Shown piece by piece: positions 17,171 through 26,702 of a DNA stretch of 64,000 nt. A program made the translations under genes and the position numbers. Every line of letters starts with the position of its first letter. Position 1 is the stretch's first letter. The notes beneath the pieces were generated by a model. That model saw only the letters and a list, made by a program, of their open reading frames with translations. It had not been told where the DNA came from and made no database searches. This DNA comes from Flammeovirga pacifica (GTDB taxonomy: Bacteria; Bacteroidota; Bacteroidia; Cytophagales; Flammeovirgaceae): contig NZ_JRYR02000002.1 in the NCBI RefSeq assembly GCF_000807855.2, forward strand, positions 248,001 to 312,000, read 5' to 3'.

Positions 17171-19537
17171 ATGAATCAATTTAAATGTATATTTTTAAGC
17201 TTCTTTACTTGCTTGTGTTTATTTGGCTGTAAGGAGGAGGAATTAAAGCTAAAAGCTAACGAATTTTCGGATGTGACTTGGTACACTACCATCGCTCCAG
17301 GGAAGCCTTATGCAGTGTCTATAGGAGAATACATTTCTTTTATGGATGCCTCTCAAGGTGTATTGACTCATCATTGGGAAATTGATTCGGGGAATTATTA
17401 CCTTTCTCCAGATTTTAACTCTCGTGATACCTTAGAAAAGTACATCATGGAAGGTGTAGGAACAGTCAATGAAAATGTGACCGCTAATGTACTCTTCAAG
17501 GAAAGTGGTATTCAACGTGTACGTCTTTACAATACATTTTCTGAACAAGTAACTTATAAAGGATATGATACCTTATCTGCAGTTCAGAGAGAAGATGGTA
17601 TTTGGGTAATTGATACTGCTTTCCAAGTGGATGTTTATGCAGATATAAATCCTCATCTATATATTTTAAATAATGATGAAGTTATAGCAGAACTTCCTGA
17701 AGGGACAGTGATAGATGATGATAAATCACTTTGGGATACTTTAGAAATAAATGCTGGTGATAAGATTACGTATGTAGATTCTACAAAAATTGGTCGTCCT
17801 GATTATAGATTATGGCGTTTAGTAGACAATGCAATTACGGAAGATGGAGCTTCATTAGAAGAAATTACCACTACTTTTCATTATGAAAAGTTGGGTAATC
17901 AAGGCGCAGGTAGTGTTTCTATTCAAAGAGCAAATGAAGAATTACCTAAGGCCAATATTAATGTACAGTTACCGTATATTTTTAAGGTGAAAACACCTGA
18001 AATCGAGCCGTCAGTTATTGTGAGATATGATGGGAATGAGATATTTAGATTAGAGGCAGGGGCAACTATTCCTGCAGAATCAGAATGGCCAATTGTTGAT
18101 CTATCAGCAGGTGAAGAATTAGAGTTTGTAGATGTATCTACTGTTGGACAATCGAACAATAGAACGTGGAAGTTCTCTTCAGGATCATTGGATAATTCAA
18201 CGGATTCTATCGCCATCAATCAATATTGGGAAAATGGGACTCATAAAGTAGGTGCAATAAATGCGATACGAAAAGACCACGAATATTTGATCAATGGATC
18301 GAAGGAAGTAGTGATACCTTTAAAAGTAAATGTGACTACATTAGCGATTACACCTACTTATAGTGTGTATTATAACGATGCTGTTGTATTTAATTTTGCC
18401 GAAGGCGATGTTGTAGGGGATCCATCGAATTGGCCAACCATTGATGTGTCAGCAGGTGATCAATTAGTCTTTAAAGATGAAACGTTAAAAGGTTCACCTA
18501 CAAGTATTCAATGGACATTAAATAATGCAGACCCAGCTACTTCAATAGATTGGGAGGTAGAAGCAAGTTATTCGGTAGCTGTTACAGATGCCTTTGAAGC
18601 AGGATCAGTTTCTTGGGTAAGAGAAGGAATGCCTATCGATGATGACAGTAAATCAATGCAACTTCCATTCTATATTCAGCTTCTTTTCCCTGAGGAACCT
18701 ACCTATATTAATAGTGATATATCTCAAACAAGTATAGGTGCTAATGTTTTATCATTTACAGTTTCAGAAAATTTACAAGACATTAATTCTGATGCAGTAA
18801 AAGCAGATTTCGAGGTACTTATAAAACAATATGGTAAAGAAGTTTCAGGAGTAAATATCAAAGAAATTAGATTGAATGAGTCTTCTAGAAAACAGGTTGA
18901 AATAGAGTTTGATTCGCCAATTTATAATTCTGATAGTATCTATGTGGAGTACAATGGGGAGATGATTAAATCGTTAGCCAATGTTTCTTTAGAACATTTT
19001 GAAAATAAACTTGTGGTGATGCAAGGTAAAGAAAACAAACTTTCAGGATTTGTAACTCCAGGTTTTTCACAATCATCAGAAAATTTTGGTGGAGCTTATG
19101 GTTGGTGGACAAATACCTCAACAGTAAATCGATTTGAAGGGAAGTCTTCTGATGGAGATAACGCATGTATAAGATACTTGGCGCCAAGTTATAGTGGTGC
19201 AAAAGTATTTATTCAATCTACAGAAGCCATCAATAAAATGGATGAATTGGATGAAGGTTGGTATGAAATAACGATGGATTTGTTTATACCAGAAGGAGTA
19301 GATTTGAATATATTTAAAGTACAATACAGAGCAAACTGGTCTAACATACCATTTGATGTTTCATCAATTGAAAGGGGTAAATGGGTGACTATTAGTAGAT
19401 CATTTTTTACAACATCAACAATTGGACAAAGCAGACAAGATTTTGTGTTAATGATCAATTCAATTAATGATGCTACTGGAGATGTAGATTTTTATGTAGA
19501 TAATTTCAGAATGACTACTGTTGAAAAACGTCCTTAA
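17171..19537 (+). CDS. Surface glycan-binding-type lipoprotein in the SusE/F position
   Basis: Lipoprotein (Cys20, LFGCKEEE) of 788 residues immediately after susD. Residues ~35-500 hold several related PKD/Ig-like modules, each with a pattern like YNDAVVFNFAEG ... WPTIDVSAGDQLVFKDET, suggesting repeated beta-sandwich domains on a stalk. A Big-type domain follows (~510-610). The C-terminal ~170 residues resemble a family 4/9-type carbohydrate-binding jelly roll (FEGKSSDGDNACIRY near the start, DVDFYVDNFRM at the end). It most likely binds the target polysaccharide at the cell surface and presents it to SusCD. The modular repeats are seen; the binding function is inferred. Confidence 0.8.
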   Translation: MNQFKCIFLSFFTCLCLFGCKEEELKLKANEFSDVTWYTTIAPGKPYAVSIGEYISFMDASQGVLTHHWEIDSGNYYLSPDFNSRDTLEKYIMEGVGTVNENVTANVLFKESGIQRVRLYNTFSEQVTYKGYDTLSAVQREDGIWVIDTAFQVDVYADINPHLYILNNDEVIAELPEGTVIDDDKSLWDTLEINAGDKITYVDSTKIGRPDYRLWRLVDNAITEDGASLEEITTTFHYEKLGNQGAGSVSIQRANEELPKANINVQLPYIFKVKTPEIEPSVIVRYDGNEIFRLEAGATIPAESEWPIVDLSAGEELEFVDVSTVGQSNNRTWKFSSGSLDNSTDSIAINQYWENGTHKVGAINAIRKDHEYLINGSKEVVIPLKVNVTTLAITPTYSVYYNDAVVFNFAEGDVVGDPSNWPTIDVSAGDQLVFKDETLKGSPTSIQWTLNNADPATSIDWEVEASYSVAVTDAFEAGSVSWVREGMPIDDDSKSMQLPFYIQLLFPEEPTYINSDISQTSIGANVLSFTVSENLQDINSDAVKADFEVLIKQYGKEVSGVNIKEIRLNESSRKQVEIEFDSPIYNSDSIYVEYNGEMIKSLANVSLEHFENKLVVMQGKENKLSGFVTPGFSQSSENFGGAYGWWTNTSTVNRFEGKSSDGDNACIRYLAPSYSGAKVFIQSTEAINKMDELDEGWYEITMDLFIPEGVDLNIFKVQYRANWSNIPFDVSSIERGKWVTISRSFFTTSTIGQSRQDFVLMINSINDATGDVDFYVDNFRMTTVEKRP

Positions 19538-19589
19538 TAATGAATCTATAGATGAAAACTCTATGATGAGTTGGTGATAATTACAGTTT

Positions 19590-19625
19590 AACACATTCAT
19601 CAAATTAATTTTTGATGAATGTGTT
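19590..19625 (+). terminator. Strong hairpin between the binding lipoprotein and the first hydrolase
   Basis: AACACATTCATCAAA (19590-19604) pairs perfectly with 19611-19625 across a six-base loop. A short T-run follows only after some ten bases (ACCTTTTTT). It may terminate part of the susCD transcript or protect its 3' end, giving the transporter genes a higher dose than the enzyme genes. Confidence 0.6.
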
Positions 19626-19750
19626 GAATTCACCTTTTTTAAGAATGATGAGACAAATTATTTACAAAAGAAGACGTGCTTGGAACAAATAAAAATCATT
19701 TTTGAAGTAACAAACTTTTCAAGGTGTGTACTAAAATTATAATCAGAAGC

Positions 19751-22021
19751 ATGATAAAAATGAAGAATTATTTAATTGTAATAACACTACTTATATTGAG
19801 TTGTTTCCATTCTTTGGACGCTCAAGACTTAAAGCAACAAATAGAAGATGAAATAAGTCAACTTCAAAAGTTGGTGAAGAAAGCAAAAAAGAAAGATATT
19901 GATGTTAGTAAAGAACTCAGTACATTCAGAACAGCTGAAATCTTTTCTAGATATGCTGATTGGGATGAGAACAATTATAAGAAAAACGTACAGTTGTTCT
20001 CCCTAGTAAAAAAGCTAAATGATAAAACTCCAGAGGAAAATGCTCAGTATTTACCTCAATTTGAAAGAGAGCAAATTCTTTTGATGATTAAAAATGCACA
20101 AAAAGAATTGGAAGCAGTTTTAAAAGGAGATCACCAAAGACAAACAACACCAAAAATAGATTGGTCTAACCTGGACATCAATAATAATACAATTCAACAG
20201 AACGGGAACCCTGTATTTATTTATGACTACGTTTGGAAACCTACAAGTACAGAATTTCAAGAATTTTATGGGGCACAAGATGGCATATATCTTACAACAG
20301 GATATCTTAATGAAGATGGATCGTTAAAGCATTTCAAACTGAATGAGATTAAAAATAAGAAAAGTGGCACATTAGGAACTGTGTTTATGAACCATCTTAA
20401 TCCTCCTAAGTGGTCAATAGATAAGTATACCGATTTTACAGTAGGTGGACGTAGATATACTGGTTATGATATTGATAACCCTGGAGCAAAGGAAATTCAG
20501 CGTCAATTAATTTCTGTGGTGGCTCCACTTACAAAAGGTAAAAATTATGCAAAACTAGGTTGGTTATTAACGAACGAACCACACTGGTTTACGATGAAAG
20601 ATACGTGGGCAACCGGTACAGTTTCTAATTTTACTATTCAAAAGTTCAAAACCTATCTAAAGGAGTTACACCAAGATATTAGTGTATTAAATAAACGTTG
20701 GGGTACTTCATTTTCTTCTTTTGATGCTGTGGAGGTCACTATTCCAATGGACGGTAAACTTCAAGGGACATCTCAATGGTACGATTGGATGAGTTTTAAT
20801 CAACATAGAGTCACAGAATGGTTTACTTTTCTACAAGATGAAATCAGGTCTCATGATAAAGATGCACACACTCATATTAAAGTAATGCCTAATCTCTGGA
20901 CAGAAAACAAAAGAGATCATGGTATTGATATGGAAGCATTAACTGATTTAACATCAATTGTAGGTAACGATGCGGGTTCTCATTATTCTGCGATGTGGGG
21001 TAAAGAAGAAGATTGGGTAGATCATTATGCTTACTCTTGGAGAGAAATGTGTATGAGTTATGATTTCTATAAATCGATATCACCTAATAAGGTCATCTAC
21101 AATTCTGAAACTCACTATTTGTCAACTGTAAAATTCAGAGAATTGGATTTGAACCTCGATTATGTGAATGCAACGCATTGGATGGCGACAGTCTTAGGTT
21201 TAAATTCTAGTAAAGCTTGGTTCTGGCCTCGTAAAGAAGATGGTTCTTTAAAAAGCTATAAAGAAAAGGGTTATGCGGGTTCTTTAGCCATGCAGCCTGC
21301 TGTGGTTGATCAGGTGACGAGAACAATGATGGATTTAAATGCCAATGCTAAAGCACTTACTTCTATTCAAAACCTAAGAAAACCGATTCGTGTTTTTTAT
21401 TCTGAAACATCAGCTATAAACCTTGAAAAACACATGGATGATGTTTTTAGCACTTATGAAAATCTATTTTTTGAAGGGTATTCTATTGGCTTTGTCACAG
21501 AGAATATTTTAAAGAAGCAATCTCAAGAAAATTGGGATGTAGTGGTTGTTCAAAAAACACCATTTGTAAAACAATCAGAAAAAGAAGCATTACAAAAATA
21601 TTTGGATAATGGAGGTACTGTTGTCATAGATAAAGCAAGTCTTCTAAAGAATGAATACGGAGAGAAATTATCGCCATTAACTAAAGGTAATGGAGAAATT
21701 ATAGTAGTAGCCGATCTAGATGAAATGAAGTTAAAAGCCTTAGCAAAAGTAACTTCAACTCATACTCTTCAAGTGAATGATTTAAAAGATCAAGATAAGA
21801 AGGGAATATTTTGGAGGTATGTTCAGGATGATGAAAATAACAATATTCTTACGCTGATTAATATTGGTAAGGAGGCTAGAGATATTGAAATTAAATTGAC
21901 CAACTCCAAGAAATCAACTTCAGTAAAAAATATTTTGACTGGAGAGAAATTAAATAATTGTATTACGGTACAGCCATTGGATGTGCTTTTTGTAGAAGTC
22001 AAAGGAGCATCAAAAAAATAA
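19751..22021 (+). CDS. GH42-like glycoside hydrolase (clan GH-A fold), copy 1
   Basis: Start 19751 (or 19760) is chosen over an in-frame GTG at 19724 because the signal peptide begins there. After a short helical region come a TIM barrel (~140-560) and a Rossmann-like trimerisation-type domain (~560-690, IRVFYSETSAIN, WDVVVVQKTPFV, YLDNGGTVVIDK). The barrel has the GH42-like pattern: GWLLTNEP with candidate acid/base Glu276, followed by FKTYLKELH...LNKRWGT and WYDWMSFNQHRVTEW. The candidate nucleophile is Glu453 in YNSETHYL. No T9SS tail is present, so it probably acts in the periplasm or on the outer membrane. A family number cannot be fixed by eye; GH42 or one of the newer GH42-related families is likely. 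It is a paralogue of the gene at 22750. Confidence 0.75.
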   Translation: MIKMKNYLIVITLLILSCFHSLDAQDLKQQIEDEISQLQKLVKKAKKKDIDVSKELSTFRTAEIFSRYADWDENNYKKNVQLFSLVKKLNDKTPEENAQYLPQFEREQILLMIKNAQKELEAVLKGDHQRQTTPKIDWSNLDINNNTIQQNGNPVFIYDYVWKPTSTEFQEFYGAQDGIYLTTGYLNEDGSLKHFKLNEIKNKKSGTLGTVFMNHLNPPKWSIDKYTDFTVGGRRYTGYDIDNPGAKEIQRQLISVVAPLTKGKNYAKLGWLLTNEPHWFTMKDTWATGTVSNFTIQKFKTYLKELHQDISVLNKRWGTSFSSFDAVEVTIPMDGKLQGTSQWYDWMSFNQHRVTEWFTFLQDEIRSHDKDAHTHIKVMPNLWTENKRDHGIDMEALTDLTSIVGNDAGSHYSAMWGKEEDWVDHYAYSWREMCMSYDFYKSISPNKVIYNSETHYLSTVKFRELDLNLDYVNATHWMATVLGLNSSKAWFWPRKEDGSLKSYKEKGYAGSLAMQPAVVDQVTRTMMDLNANAKALTSIQNLRKPIRVFYSETSAINLEKHMDDVFSTYENLFFEGYSIGFVTENILKKQSQENWDVVVVQKTPFVKQSEKEALQKYLDNGGTVVIDKASLLKNEYGEKLSPLTKGNGEIIVVADLDEMKLKALAKVTSTHTLQVNDLKDQDKKGIFWRYVQDDENNNILTLINIGKEARDIEIKLTNSKKSTSVKNILTGEKLNNCITVQPLDVLFVEVKGASKK

Positions 22022-22056
22022 GTAACATAACAAGACAAACGACAAATTATAATCTT

Positions 22057-22626
22057 ATGAAAACAATTCTTTTCACATTAACACTACTGTTAGCATCATT
22101 TAACTTCTATGATTGTCAAGCGCAAGATCACCAAGAAGCAGAAAGCATTTTGAACCAAAAGAATTTTGGTTTTGAAACAAGAATGAGCGGTTGGTGGACA
22201 AAAGATAAACAATACTGGAATATCACTGATGAAAAGTCAGCTTCAGGTGTAGTAAGTTGTAAATTTTCTTGTGATGCTATTCCCGAACAGCAGAACATGA
22301 AAATCGAAAGCAAAAACAATAACAAAGTAGAGGATAGTTTTAAAATAAACACTGAAGAGGGAGAGTATAAAGTGCACTTAAAAGTGTTCTTGGAGGAAGA
22401 ACATCCCAAAAGTTTACATCTAAGTTTTGTAGAACCGAATAAAGCTTGGATTCAATCCATTATCAAATTTAAAAAGTTAGAAACAGGTAAATGGATTGAT
22501 GTGGAAACCAAAATAAAGCTAACCAATATCGTTAATGGGAAATTGGTTTTAATGGTCCCTTCGAACACTACACACGGAGGTAAAGGAACATTTTATGTAG
22601 ACGATATTCGTCTTGAAAAAATATAA
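22057..22626 (+). CDS. Small secreted carbohydrate-binding-module protein
   Basis: The 189-residue product starts with a signal peptide (cleavage near CQAQ-D). An in-frame ATG upstream at 21958 lies inside the preceding gene and would not start with a signal peptide. The mature protein is a single beta-sandwich resembling family 4/9-type carbohydrate-binding modules: FGFETRMSGWWTKDKQYWNI, a central YKVHLKVFLEEE strand and the closing GKGTFYVDDIRLEKI. No catalytic residues are evident. It lies between the two GH42-like genes and probably binds their substrate or assists one of them. Confidence 0.7.
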   Translation: MKTILFTLTLLLASFNFYDCQAQDHQEAESILNQKNFGFETRMSGWWTKDKQYWNITDEKSASGVVSCKFSCDAIPEQQNMKIESKNNNKVEDSFKINTEEGEYKVHLKVFLEEEHPKSLHLSFVEPNKAWIQSIIKFKKLETGKWIDVETKIKLTNIVNGKLVLMVPSNTTHGGKGTFYVDDIRLEKI

Positions 22627-22650
22627 ATAGATTGTTTTTTATGATATCAG

Positions 22651-22683
22651 AAAGGTCTATTGTTTTACATTAGACCTTTTTGA
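22651..22683 (+). terminator. Rho-independent terminator
   Basis: AAAGGTCTA (22651-22659) pairs perfectly with TAGACCTTT (22671-22679) and runs into further Ts. It separates the small binding protein from the T9SS-tailed hydrolase, which must therefore have its own promoter or depend on read-through. Confidence 0.7.
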
Positions 22684-22749
22684 TAAGTATAGAATGAATA
22701 AATATTAAATGATATCAATTGATATTGTTGAAATAAATTATAATCAAAG

Positions 22750-25700
22750 ATGAATAGACAAGCTTACTTTTTTACTATAATATTATCTCTTGTGTTTTCT
22801 TTCAATTCTATTGGTCAGTCGTTAGAACAATTAGTAGAAGCAAAAATTGATTCACTCGAAACATTAATTCTTGAAGCAAACAAACAACAGATTGATACTC
22901 AAAAAGAGGAGATGATTGTGTTTACTGCAAAGTTGTTTTTAGATTTTGCTAAAGTGGATGAACAATCGATATCTGAAAACAAGAACTATTACGCAGAACA
23001 TCCTTTATATAAGGAGGAAGCCCAAAAATTAGCGGAGGATCTTCCTGATTTTGAAAGGCAAAAAACGTTAGAATTACTTGATGAAACGGTGGCTCATATA
23101 CATCAAGTACTATCAAAAGATATAATTAGAAAAGAAACTACTGAAATCAACTTTTCTAATATTCAGCTCAACAATAATCATCTAACACAAAACGGCAAAA
23201 CTGTTTTCTTGATGGATTATGTATGGAAACCAGAAGATGTTTCTGATGATACTAAAAAATACTGTGGAGCATATGGAAGTGAGTACATCTCACCAAGTTT
23301 TATCAATGAAGATTTCACCTATAAGAAATGGACATATGATAAAGTAGCAAACAACAATAACCAAAACATAGGAGCGGTATTTATTGATAACAATAACATT
23401 CCTGCTTGGGCATATGAAAAGTATGATAATTTTGATGTAGGAGGTCGAAAGTATGGAACATACGATATTGATCATCCCGGAGCAAGAGAAATCTATGCTA
23501 AACTTTTCGAACATTTTATTCCTTTAGTAAGCGATAAGGAGCATTCAAAATTAGGCTATATGTTATTTAATGAGCCTAGTTTTTTTACACGTGAAGGAAC
23601 ATGGAATACAGGAGAAGTATCCGAATATACCAAAAGTAAATTCAGAACTTGGTTAAAAGAAAAACACCAGTCTATTGATCATCTAAATACATTGTGGTCA
23701 ACTAATTACAATAGTTTTGAAGACGTAGACGTTCAAATTCCGATGAGTACGAACAAACAAGGTTTAAGTGTTTGGTACGATTGGATGGCCTTTAATCAGT
23801 ACAGGATAACGGAGTGGTTTACATGGGTGAAGAATGAAATTAGAAAGTATGATGATGACGCAAAAGTGCACATCAAATTAATGCCTTGGTTGTGGGTGAG
23901 AAATGCTAGAGATCATGGAATGGATTATGAAAGCCTCATTCGATTAACTGATATTATTGGTGTAGATGCAAGTGCAAAGAATGATCAAATGTGGGGAGAA
24001 AATAATTGGGACAACCGTTACGGTATGGAGTGGCTGCCTACTACAATGATATTTGATTTTTATAAATCGGTACAACCCAATCAATTTATCTATGATTCAG
24101 AGAATCACTTTTTAACATCAGTTTCTTTTATGTTGAAAGAGGTGGATCCAGAATATGTAAATGCTATTTATTGGTTAGGACATCTCCATGGACTTTCAGC
24201 ATCAAAAAGTTGGGTGTGGTCTAGATTGAGTAATGGTAAAATTGATCCGAAAAGACCTCTAGGTCCAGAATATATTGTGGATGTAACGCACCAACCGAAA
24301 ATGCTTGCTCAAGTACAATCTACAATGATGGATTTAAATACGTTCAGTGAAGATATATTTAAAATTCAATCCAAAGAAAAACCAATCAGAATATTCTATT
24401 CCGAAACATCTGCTATTAATAGAGATGGATATATGGAAGAGGATATCCATGAAATGTATCAACAACTGTATTTTGAAGGAATACCAATAGGTTTTGCAAC
24501 GGAAAACATCATCAAATCGAAAAAAGATAATTGGGATGTGATTGTGGTGTATAACACCGAATCAGTAAAAGAATCAGAGATTGATGCCCTACAGGAGTAT
24601 ATCAACGGAGGAGGGAAAGTGATACTCAACTCTAACTCATTAAAATACAATGAATATGGTGCTCCTCATACAAAAGTTTTGAATGGTGCTATTTACAGTA
24701 ATTCCTTATCAGATATATCTAAATTGGCTATTTCTAAAGTCATCGACACTCCTAAAATTGATATCGTCGAAACAAATGAAAGTACAGGTAAAGGTTGTTT
24801 TTGGCGATCAATATCCACTACAGAAGGGAAACAAATACTATCAGTTATTAACCTAGGGAATACCGATGCTGATATTTCTATCAACTTGAAAAATCCTGAC
24901 CACGCTACCTTTTGTTTAGACTTAATGACAGGCAAGGCCATTGATAATCATTTAGTGCTATCACCTTATCAAGTGTATTTTTTAGAAGTAAGAGATGAAG
25001 AAAAAGTAACTCCAAGTGTAGGTTTTATTTCTCCACAAAATGGTGATAATTTATTGTTGAACACTACTATGGAAGTGGAAACCACAACTTCAATTTCGAC
25101 TGGTAAAGTGAATAGTGTGAGGCTTTTTATTGATCAACATTACGTAGGAGAAAAAACAGCACCACCCTATAGCTGGGAAGTCGATTATCTTAAAGACCAA
25201 CCTGCAAAATCTTATAAACTCACTCTAATTGCTACTTCTGATAAAGGAGTTGAATCAGAATCAAGTATTCAAGTTGAAACCAACTGTGAAAATTTAAGTA
25301 ATGAGGTAATAGTGGATGGAAATTCTTTAAAAGCAGTGCAAGAGGGAGCTACTTATCAGTGGTTTCATTGTGATATTCCTGAGGTAATCCTAGGAGATAA
25401 TTCACCAATTTTCACCCCTATAGAAGAGGGGACTTATGCTGTTATTATTTCAAATGAAACGTGTACAACTATATCAAAAGGTATTGACATGAATATTACC
25501 TCAATAAATGATGAAACCGGATCAGTGATGCCTCGCTTTTATCCTAATCCAACGAATGATAAGACCACCGTTGATTTAGGGAAACAGTACGACCAAATCA
25601 ATTTGAAAGTGATGAATATGATTGGGGTAGTTCTTATGGATCAACAATATAAAACGAAGAGAAAGATTGAGTTAGATCTCAACACATTCAATACCGGAAT

Positions 25701-25761
25701 ATATTTTATACAGATTTCAACGAATGATTTTATGAGTGTACTAAAAGTAGTGAAAGAGTAG
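22750..25761 (+). CDS. GH42-like glycoside hydrolase with Ig-like domain and T9SS tail, copy 2
   Basis: A 1003-residue multidomain secreted enzyme, paralogous to the gene at 19751 over its first ~750 residues. After the signal peptide (FNSIGQ) and helical lead, the TIM barrel has the candidate acid/base Glu275 (MLFNEPSFF) and candidate nucleophile Glu451 (YDSENHFL), then a trimerisation-like domain (PIRIFYSETSAIN, VIVVYNTESV). Extra C-terminal parts are a bacterial Ig-like domain (~757-845, VGFISPQNGDNLLL to SSIQVE), a Cys-containing Ig-like segment with YQWFHCD, and a type A T9SS sorting domain (FYPNPTNDKTTVDL to KVVKE). It should be exported to the cell surface or medium, so it likely makes the first cut that copy 1 then completes. 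Confidence 0.8.
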   Translation: MNRQAYFFTIILSLVFSFNSIGQSLEQLVEAKIDSLETLILEANKQQIDTQKEEMIVFTAKLFLDFAKVDEQSISENKNYYAEHPLYKEEAQKLAEDLPDFERQKTLELLDETVAHIHQVLSKDIIRKETTEINFSNIQLNNNHLTQNGKTVFLMDYVWKPEDVSDDTKKYCGAYGSEYISPSFINEDFTYKKWTYDKVANNNNQNIGAVFIDNNNIPAWAYEKYDNFDVGGRKYGTYDIDHPGAREIYAKLFEHFIPLVSDKEHSKLGYMLFNEPSFFTREGTWNTGEVSEYTKSKFRTWLKEKHQSIDHLNTLWSTNYNSFEDVDVQIPMSTNKQGLSVWYDWMAFNQYRITEWFTWVKNEIRKYDDDAKVHIKLMPWLWVRNARDHGMDYESLIRLTDIIGVDASAKNDQMWGENNWDNRYGMEWLPTTMIFDFYKSVQPNQFIYDSENHFLTSVSFMLKEVDPEYVNAIYWLGHLHGLSASKSWVWSRLSNGKIDPKRPLGPEYIVDVTHQPKMLAQVQSTMMDLNTFSEDIFKIQSKEKPIRIFYSETSAINRDGYMEEDIHEMYQQLYFEGIPIGFATENIIKSKKDNWDVIVVYNTESVKESEIDALQEYINGGGKVILNSNSLKYNEYGAPHTKVLNGAIYSNSLSDISKLAISKVIDTPKIDIVETNESTGKGCFWRSISTTEGKQILSVINLGNTDADISINLKNPDHATFCLDLMTGKAIDNHLVLSPYQVYFLEVRDEEKVTPSVGFISPQNGDNLLLNTTMEVETTTSISTGKVNSVRLFIDQHYVGEKTAPPYSWEVDYLKDQPAKSYKLTLIATSDKGVESESSIQVETNCENLSNEVIVDGNSLKAVQEGATYQWFHCDIPEVILGDNSPIFTPIEEGTYAVIISNETCTTISKGIDMNITSINDETGSVMPRFYPNPTNDKTTVDLGKQYDQINLKVMNMIGVVLMDQQYKTKRKIELDLNTFNTGIYFIQISTNDFMSVLKVVKE

Positions 25762-26545
25762 TTGATATACACCGACATAACTACCTCTAATTTGTTTCTA
25801 CATTCGAATGTCATGTGTAGAATAATAAATTATATAGAGCAGAAATTCATAAATCATCTTTTATTCTTAATAAAGATTTCAAAAATGATATGCTGATAGA
25901 TTTACGATAATCGAATCAGTTAATTGGACGGAAGTGGGCTGAATTTAATAAAATAATATTGTTCAGCTTACTTACCCGTCAGAAGAAGAATATGTATTTT
26001 GATGTGTAAGGATTTAAATGATAGAACAAGAAAAAACGGTAGGTAAAACCGAATAAAACAAATAGGGTATTCAGTGCTACTCGAAAGTTATGTGCTGATA
26101 GGTTGGAGCGATTGGGAACCTTTATTCTACAAATGCAGGCAGGCAGTTGACCGATAGCCAAATCTTTCTTCTATGGAATAATTTTTTGTTCCGTAATATT
26201 TTAACAATTATATTGATACTGTCTATCAGTTATTTGACTCCAAAAGGGAAGTTAAAAATCATTTATACTAAGGGATAAACGCCATTGTGTATTTACTATG
26301 TTGTACATAATATTTGAGCTAAAATATAGGTATTGCTTTAATTACAAGTGATATAAATGAACGTTGAATCAAATTTATCATAGAATTTAAGTCTATCAGT
26401 AGTATTACGAATCCCCTAAGTAGAAAATACAATCATTTGATGCTGAAAAAAATTAATCAATTACTCAAAAATTATAAATACTAGAATTATAGTATTGAAT
26501 ATAACCCGAATTAAATAATTATTTTAAATCAAAAACCCTTATTCT
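25762..26545. other. 784-base non-coding stretch at the edge of the accessory region
   Basis: No credible gene was found here. The stretch 25920-26165 looks less AT-biased than its surroundings, with motifs such as GCAGGCAGGCAGTTGACCG, and may be a decayed element. At 26272-26303 there is an isolated piece (GGGATAAACGCCATTGTGT) of the repeat described at 27501, 28952 and 30850, so the cassette-like region begins about here. Confidence 0.5.
26272..26303 (+). repeat. Partial copy of the inter-gene repeat
   Basis: GGATAAACGCCATTGTGT matches the 3' part of the element at 30850-31031 (GGATAAACGCCATTGTGTTTATC) and is followed by ATGTTGTAC in place of the ATGTTA-type end. The 5' two thirds of the element are not recognisable here. 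Confidence 0.6.
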
Positions 26546-26698
26546 ATGAGTATTATATTTCTTTGCTATGGTATTTCATTCATCATGCTTATTAGAAAAG
26601 ATATAAAGAAAGCATATATATTCTTTGTGATATCTTTGGTTGCAAGCCTATGTATGTTTGCCTATCACACCTCTTCTTCACTAAACTTAAATTTCTAG
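26546..26698 (+). CDS. DUF5993-like small membrane protein (50 aa)
   Basis: A short frame of 50 codons, beginning MSIIFLCYGISFIML and ending AYHTSSSLNLNF. It has two hydrophobic helices joined by RKDIKKAY. Small proteins ending in a H-x-T-D/S-x-LNL-x-F motif are grouped as DUF5993 and regularly sit directly upstream of DsbB-type genes. Here the DsbB-like gene starts 4 bp after the stop codon, which supports a real gene and a shared function in the inner membrane. Confidence 0.75.
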   Translation: MSIIFLCYGISFIMLIRKDIKKAYIFFVISLVASLCMFAYHTSSSLNLNF

Positions 26699-26702
26699 GG
26701 CT

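Noticed and set aside
17171-19537. Large lipoprotein considered an enzyme
   Set aside because: It consists of repeated Ig/PKD-like modules and a binding-type jelly roll with no catalytic motif.
22057-22626. Small binding protein considered a lipoprotein
   Set aside because: The cysteine in FYDCQAQ lacks a proper lipobox (Tyr-Asp before Cys); a normal signal peptidase I site fits better.
25979-26161. A 60-codon minus-strand frame in the non-coding stretch
   Set aside because: Very aromatic and cysteine-containing product without start context, family or neighbour support; more likely a chance frame in a decayed element.
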